Shown here: positions 23,017-25,023 of the stretch, one piece after another
Numbering within the stretch: the stretch's first letter is position 1
How the letters are laid out: the number at the start of each line of letters is the position of its first letter
Source of the DNA: a virus
Strand: one strand, 5' to 3'
IMG/VR virus record: IMGVR_UViG_3300042389_000266
Location: 1-25,023 of that record
Length of the DNA: 25,023 bases
Notes under the pieces: model-generated
The model's database searches: none
Seen by the model: only the letters and a program-made list of their open reading frames with translations
What the model was told of the DNA's origin: nothing
Program-made: the position numbers and the translations under genes

Positions 23017-24491
23017 TGAGTGATTTAATAATTGAACCAGTTGATTCTGTTTATATCAAGGTAAAGTGTGAAAAAGGATATGCTAAAGAACTTTCCGATT
23101 TTTTCACGTTCAAAGTACCTGGTCATAAATTCATGCCTGCGTTTAGGAATAAAATGTGGGATGGGCAGATCAAACTGTACAACATCTATAAGCAAGAAAT
23201 CTATGCCGGATTGGAAGATTATGTCATCCAATTTGCAAAAGATAGATCGTATAACATTGAGAGACGCGAAACTCCAAAGAAAAATTCGATTACTCCTGAT
23301 GAAGTCGTAAAGTTTGCAAAACTTTTAAATATCCCATTTAATCTTCACGACCACCAAGTAGAAGGCATCTGTCATGCAATTAATAATGATAGATGTCTTT
23401 TGCTTTCTCCAACTGGTTCCGGAAAGAGTCTTATCATTTATACTTTGGTAAGATACTATCTTGATAGAATCAACCCTAAAAAGAAAATACTAATCATTGT
23501 TCCAACTATTTCATTAGTTACACAAATGTATTCGGATTTCTTTGAATATTCAAAAACATCCGAATGGAAACTGCGGAAGTATTGTCACAAAATACATGGT
23601 GGAGAAGAAAAAGAAACAGACAAGCAAATAGTAATCTCAACTTGGCAAAGCATTTATAAGATGCCAAAAACTTACTTCGACGAATTCGAAGTAGTAATAG
23701 GTGACGAATGCCATTTGTTTAAATCAAAATCACTAACAGCGATAATGACCAAACTTACAGGTTGTCCTTATCGCATCGGTACAACTGGTACTTTGGATGG
23801 AACATTCACCCATAAACTAGTAATAGAAGGACTGTTTGGAAGAGTCCACAAAGTCACCAGTACAAAAGAGTTGATGGATAAGGAATTATTATCCAAATTA
23901 AATATTGATTGTATTGTTTTAAATTATCCACCAGAAGTAAAACAAAGTTGTAAGAAATTCAAATACGCAGAAGAAATTGACTGGTTGGTGCAAAATCAAA
24001 AACGAAACGAATTCATTTGTAATCTGGCAGAAAGTTTAAAGGGAAATACTCTAATACTATTTCAGTTTGTAGAAAAACATGGAAAGGTATTGTACGACAT
24101 TTTACAAAAGATGAACAATAAAAAAGTATTCTTTGTGCATGGTGGTACTGAAGCAGATGACAGAGAAATGATAAGAAAAATTGTAGAGAAGGAAGAAAAC
24201 GCCATTATTGTAGCATCATACGGTACATTCAGTACAGGTATATCCATTAAACGACTACATAATATTGTATTCTCATCTCCATCTAAGAGTAGAATACGGG
24301 TGTTACAAAGTATTGGAAGACAACTTAGAAAATCGGAATTTAAAGAAAAAGCAAAGTTGTATGATATAGCGGATGATTTGTCTTGGAAGTCTCATCAAAA
24401 TCACACGCTTAGACATTTTGGTGAAAGACTTAAAATATATGAACACGAAAAGTTTGATTTTCGTAAAATAGTAATATCGATAGAGGAGTAA
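23016..24491 (+). CDS. uvsW: UvsW superfamily 2 helicase
   Basis: The protein has 491 residues (T4 UvsW about 500). An N-terminal DNA-binding region has HKFMPAFRNKMWDGQIKLY, as in T4 UvsW. The helicase motifs follow: Q-type HDHQVEG (111-117), Walker A SPTGSGKS (131-138), VPTISLVTQ, the DEAD-box equivalent DECH (230-233), motif III TGTL (257-260), the late VASYGTFSTGISIK block and motif VI QSIGRQLRK. UvsW unwinds branched DNA and R-loops, drives fork regression, and in T4 ends origin-initiated replication late in infection. The start is placed at 23016 by the AGGA and the UvsW-like N-terminus. The gene is complete, with no missing motif. Confidence 0.95.
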   Translation: MSDLIIEPVDSVYIKVKCEKGYAKELSDFFTFKVPGHKFMPAFRNKMWDGQIKLYNIYKQEIYAGLEDYVIQFAKDRSYNIERRETPKKNSITPDEVVKFAKLLNIPFNLHDHQVEGICHAINNDRCLLLSPTGSGKSLIIYTLVRYYLDRINPKKKILIIVPTISLVTQMYSDFFEYSKTSEWKLRKYCHKIHGGEEKETDKQIVISTWQSIYKMPKTYFDEFEVVIGDECHLFKSKSLTAIMTKLTGCPYRIGTTGTLDGTFTHKLVIEGLFGRVHKVTSTKELMDKELLSKLNIDCIVLNYPPEVKQSCKKFKYAEEIDWLVQNQKRNEFICNLAESLKGNTLILFQFVEKHGKVLYDILQKMNNKKVFFVHGGTEADDREMIRKIVEKEENAIIVASYGTFSTGISIKRLHNIVFSSPSKSRIRVLQSIGRQLRKSEFKEKAKLYDIADDLSWKSHQNHTLRHFGERLKIYEHEKFDFRKIVISIEE

Positions 24492-24493
24492 AT

Positions 24494-25023
24494 ATGGATT
24501 CAGAATATAAAGTGCTAAAACTAACAAACGGTGATAGCGTTATTACGGAAATAAGTTCTACTTCCGAAAAATCAATATTTCTCCATAGACCTATGGCATT
24601 TAAGACAGTAATGATGATGGATGAGAATATGAATTCTACCGAAGTTCTTTTATTAAAAAATTGGGCGGAGTATTCAGCCGATACTGATATAGAAGTACCA
24701 TTAAATTCTATTATGACATCATGGAAACCCGATGTTCTATTATTGAATTGTTATGAGATGGAAAAGATAAAACAAGACGCTCCGGAGATATACAAACTTT
24801 TAAAATCAAAGGATAAAAGTTTGCCTCCAGTAAATCCAAACATAATGCCAATGTTGCCTGGAATGCCTGGATTACCCACACCAACACCAAAGAACATCCC
24901 AAATAATATGGCAAATTTTAATTTAAATTTACCAATGGATGTCGCTAAACAATTGATTGAATTTTTAGAATCGCAGGGAATAGATTTAATTGGACCCGAC
25001 TTTTCTGATAATGAATTACCCGA
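24494..25023 (+). CDS. Orphan phage protein, 3' end missing, with Pro/Met-rich segment
   Basis: The frame is open to the window edge, giving 176 residues. The start lies 2 bases after the uvsW stop, with a GAGGAG ribosome-binding site inside the uvsW end. The N-terminal approximately 80 residues (YKVLKLTNGDSVITEIS, then strands ending FLHRPM, and EVPLNSIMTSWKPD) resemble the Sm-like small beta-barrel proteins found in many T4-like marine phages, where a LxxGDxVI-type strand opens the fold. That link is from memory and uncertain. Residues about 115-140 are rich in Pro and Met (LPPVNP, LPGMPGLP, TPTP), a likely flexible linker, followed by a Leu-rich helix. In cyanophage-type genomes gp55 often follows uvsW; this product is not gp55. 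The function is unknown. Confidence 0.6.
   Translation, partial: MDSEYKVLKLTNGDSVITEISSTSEKSIFLHRPMAFKTVMMMDENMNSTEVLLLKNWAEYSADTDIEVPLNSIMTSWKPDVLLLNCYEMEKIKQDAPEIYKLLKSKDKSLPPVNPNIMPMLPGMPGLPTPTPKNIPNNMANFNLNLPMDVAKQLIEFLESQGIDLIGPDFSDNELP

Noticed and set aside
1-25023. CRISPR array, tRNA genes, integrase, diversity-generating retroelement or insertion sequence
   Set aside because: I read for regularly spaced repeats, cloverleaf-like sequences, reverse transcriptase or recombinase motifs and terminal inverted repeats and saw none.

Overview
This window is a stretch of the late, virion-building region of a T4-like tailed phage (contractile-tailed myovirus), plus two recombination genes. 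The evidence is a near-canonical run of T4 structural genes, all on the + strand and tightly packed: gp13, gp14, gp15, gp16, gp17, gp18, gp19, gp20, then gp21, gp22 and gp23, followed by UvsY and UvsW. The order gp23, small tail-type gene, uvsY, uvsW is what I recall from marine T4-like phages such as cyanophages. The DNA is visibly AT-rich and Shine-Dalgarno motifs (AAGGAG type) are common, so the host is a bacterium. The sequence does not tell which one. I see no tRNA, CRISPR, integrase, transposase, intron or intein.

Layout. Positions 1-5986 hold two large fibre or structural genes; the first runs in from the left edge. A 115-aa gene of unknown role (6039-6386) has its own sigma70-like promoter. 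Positions 6456-8666 are the neck and tail-completion block (gp13, gp14, gp15). Then come a 55-aa orphan (8668-8835), the packaging motor (gp16, gp17), the tail (gp18 sheath, gp19 tube) and the portal (gp20). Between gp20 and the prohead core genes, 15043-18170 is an accessory cassette: a beta-rich virion-type protein, a collagen-like cysteine-rich fibre protein and a glycosyltransferase-like protein. Head assembly resumes with a small prohead-core candidate, gp21 protease, gp22 scaffold and gp23 major capsid protein. A strong intrinsic terminator follows gp23. A tail-tube-fold protein, UvsY, UvsW and a 3'-truncated orphan close the window.

Regulation. Four perfect TATAAATA late-promoter boxes (6423, 18177, 19136, 20415) precede gp13, the core protein, gp22 and gp23. 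Two sigma70-like promoters (5983-6010 and 22515-22542) precede the 115-aa gene and uvsY, so early or host-type transcription units are embedded in the late region. The most striking element is a perfect 12-bp inverted repeat at 6410-6448. Its right arm contains the gp13 ribosome-binding site and its loop contains the late promoter. Read-through RNA from the upstream promoter should fold and mask the site, while RNA started at the late promoter lacks the left arm. A smaller hairpin (22998-23016) masks the uvsW ribosome-binding site and first start-codon base.

How the genes work together. gp22, the core protein and gp21 build and mature the gp23 prohead on the gp20 portal. gp16 and gp17 package the DNA, gp13 and gp14 close the neck, and gp15 joins the gp18/gp19 tail. 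The fibre genes and the accessory cassette probably supply host-contact or surface decoration. UvsY and UvsW serve recombination-dependent replication.
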